Shown here: positions 6,061 to 6,646 of the stretch, piece by piece
Position numbering within the stretch: the first letter of the stretch is position 1
Layout: the number at the start of each line of letters is the position of its first letter
Assembly (NCBI GenBank): GCA_945837185.1
Contig: CAMAMZ010000117.1
Span: forward strand, 1 to 6,646
Reading direction: 5' to 3'
Source of the DNA: an uncultured Bacteroidales bacterium
Lineage (GTDB): Bacteria > Bacteroidota > Bacteroidia > Bacteroidales > Bacteroidaceae
Length of the DNA stretch: 6,646 bases
Notes under the pieces: model-generated
Database searches by the model: none
The model's input: the letters and a program-made list of their open reading frames with translations, nothing else
Told to the model about the DNA's origin: nothing
Position numbers and translations under genes: made by a program

Positions 6061-6624
6061 CTATCTGCGTGGAGCCTTGGTGCGGTAGTTGCAACGGTAT
6101 TTGCCCTGCAACATAGCTTTTAGCTTGCCACCTATCAACTGTTTGCGCAAAGCCGAAACTCTGTCGACAAACATCTTGCCCTCAAGATGATCAAACTCGT
6201 GTTGCATTACTCGGGCAAGGTAGCCTTCCACCCATTCATCGTGACTCTGCATTGTTTCATCAAGATACTGCACCCGAATACGCGTAGGGCGCGTTACACG
6301 TTCGTGAATGCCCGGCACGCTCAGGCATCCCTCTTCCATCGTTTCCTTAGGAGCCGTTTCATCGAACTCTATGATATGTGGGTTGATGAACACATGGCGG
6401 TAGTTGGCATACTCGGGAAAATCATCCTTGAGCACATCGAGGTCTATCACCACCACGCGGATGGGCAAACCAATCTGGGGAGCGGCTAAACCAATTCCTT
6501 CCGATGCATCGAGGGTTTCATACATGTTTTGAATCAACTCGTTGAGTTGTGGATAGTCGGGCGTAATATCCGTTGCCACTTGGCGAAGCACCGGTTGCCC
6601 ATATATATAAATAGGTAATATCAT
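6061..6624 (-). CDS. def: Peptide deformylase
   Basis: This cytoplasmic metalloenzyme removes the formyl group from the initiator methionine of nascent proteins. The 187-residue product has the three family motifs in order. GIGLAAPQ spans residues 43-50, with Gln50 as the conserved glutamine. EGCLS follows at 98-102, with Cys100 as a metal ligand. QHEFDH spans 141-146, with His142 and His146 as ligands and Glu143 as the catalytic base. The length suits the family, and the basic C-terminal tail (KYRCNYRTKAPRR) is ordinary. The ATG at 6622-6624 gives MILPIYIYGQPVLR, the expected Bacteroidales N-terminus. Only 22 bases lie upstream, so its promoter or operon partner is outside the window; I recall a RuvX-like gene as the usual neighbour but cannot see one. 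The stop is TAG, and 156 bp separate it from the TPR gene on the same strand, with no convincing terminator between. Confidence 0.97.
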   Translation of the reverse strand: MILPIYIYGQPVLRQVATDITPDYPQLNELIQNMYETLDASEGIGLAAPQIGLPIRVVVIDLDVLKDDFPEYANYRHVFINPHIIEFDETAPKETMEEGCLSVPGIHERVTRPTRIRVQYLDETMQSHDEWVEGYLARVMQHEFDHLEGKMFVDRVSALRKQLIGGKLKAMLQGKYRCNYRTKAPRR

Positions 6625-6646
6625 TCGATTAATTGGAGAATTAAAT

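Noticed and set aside
5829..6123. Plus-strand frames across the def-TPR gap that look hydrophobic and Cys-rich
   Set aside because: They overlap the ends of def and the TPR gene in antisense, and their repeated residues come from the TGCGCTCG repeats. There is no coding support.

Overview
The window looks like a core-genome segment from a Bacteroidales bacterium, most likely Prevotella or a relative. Four things point there: the protein sequences of all six genes; promoter elements of the Bacteroidetes type (TTTG, about 19 bp, TAnnTTTG) in place of TTGACA/TATAAT; A-rich rather than Shine-Dalgarno-rich start regions; and a secreted TPR protein between def and thrS, which I recall as a usual Bacteroidales arrangement. 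The species cannot be fixed from this sequence alone.

All six protein genes lie on the minus strand, so transcription runs from high to low coordinates: def (peptide deformylase, 6061-6624), a 666-residue exported TPR-repeat protein (3904-5904), thrS (threonyl-tRNA synthetase, 1835-3802), infC (IF3, best start at 1730), rpmI (L35, 777-974) and rplT (L20, 392-736). They serve translation: N-terminal processing of nascent proteins, tRNA charging, initiation and 50S assembly. The TPR protein is the exception and its role is unknown.

The block appears to be split into transcription units. A candidate promoter lies just before thrS. A near-perfect hairpin after thrS coincides with a consensus-like promoter for infC-rpmI-rplT, and that unit ends at a strong hairpin (331-360). 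The def-TPR gap (5905-6060) has no clear promoter but holds three copies of a GCGCTCG-containing repeat spaced 20-22 bp apart.

The leftmost 391 bases contain no protein gene. From the left edge they hold an imperfect 22-bp tandem repeat with internal dyads (about 8-82), a 13-bp direct repeat, and then a possible structured small RNA on the plus strand (about 215-365), convergent with rplT and sharing its terminator. The location next to rplT, the length and the rod-with-internal-loop fold fit the Bacteroidales-1 RNA family, which I recall being found downstream of L20 genes and later linked to 6S RNA. This is the most interesting non-coding candidate, but it is unproven. I saw no defence system, mobile element, CRISPR array or tRNA gene.
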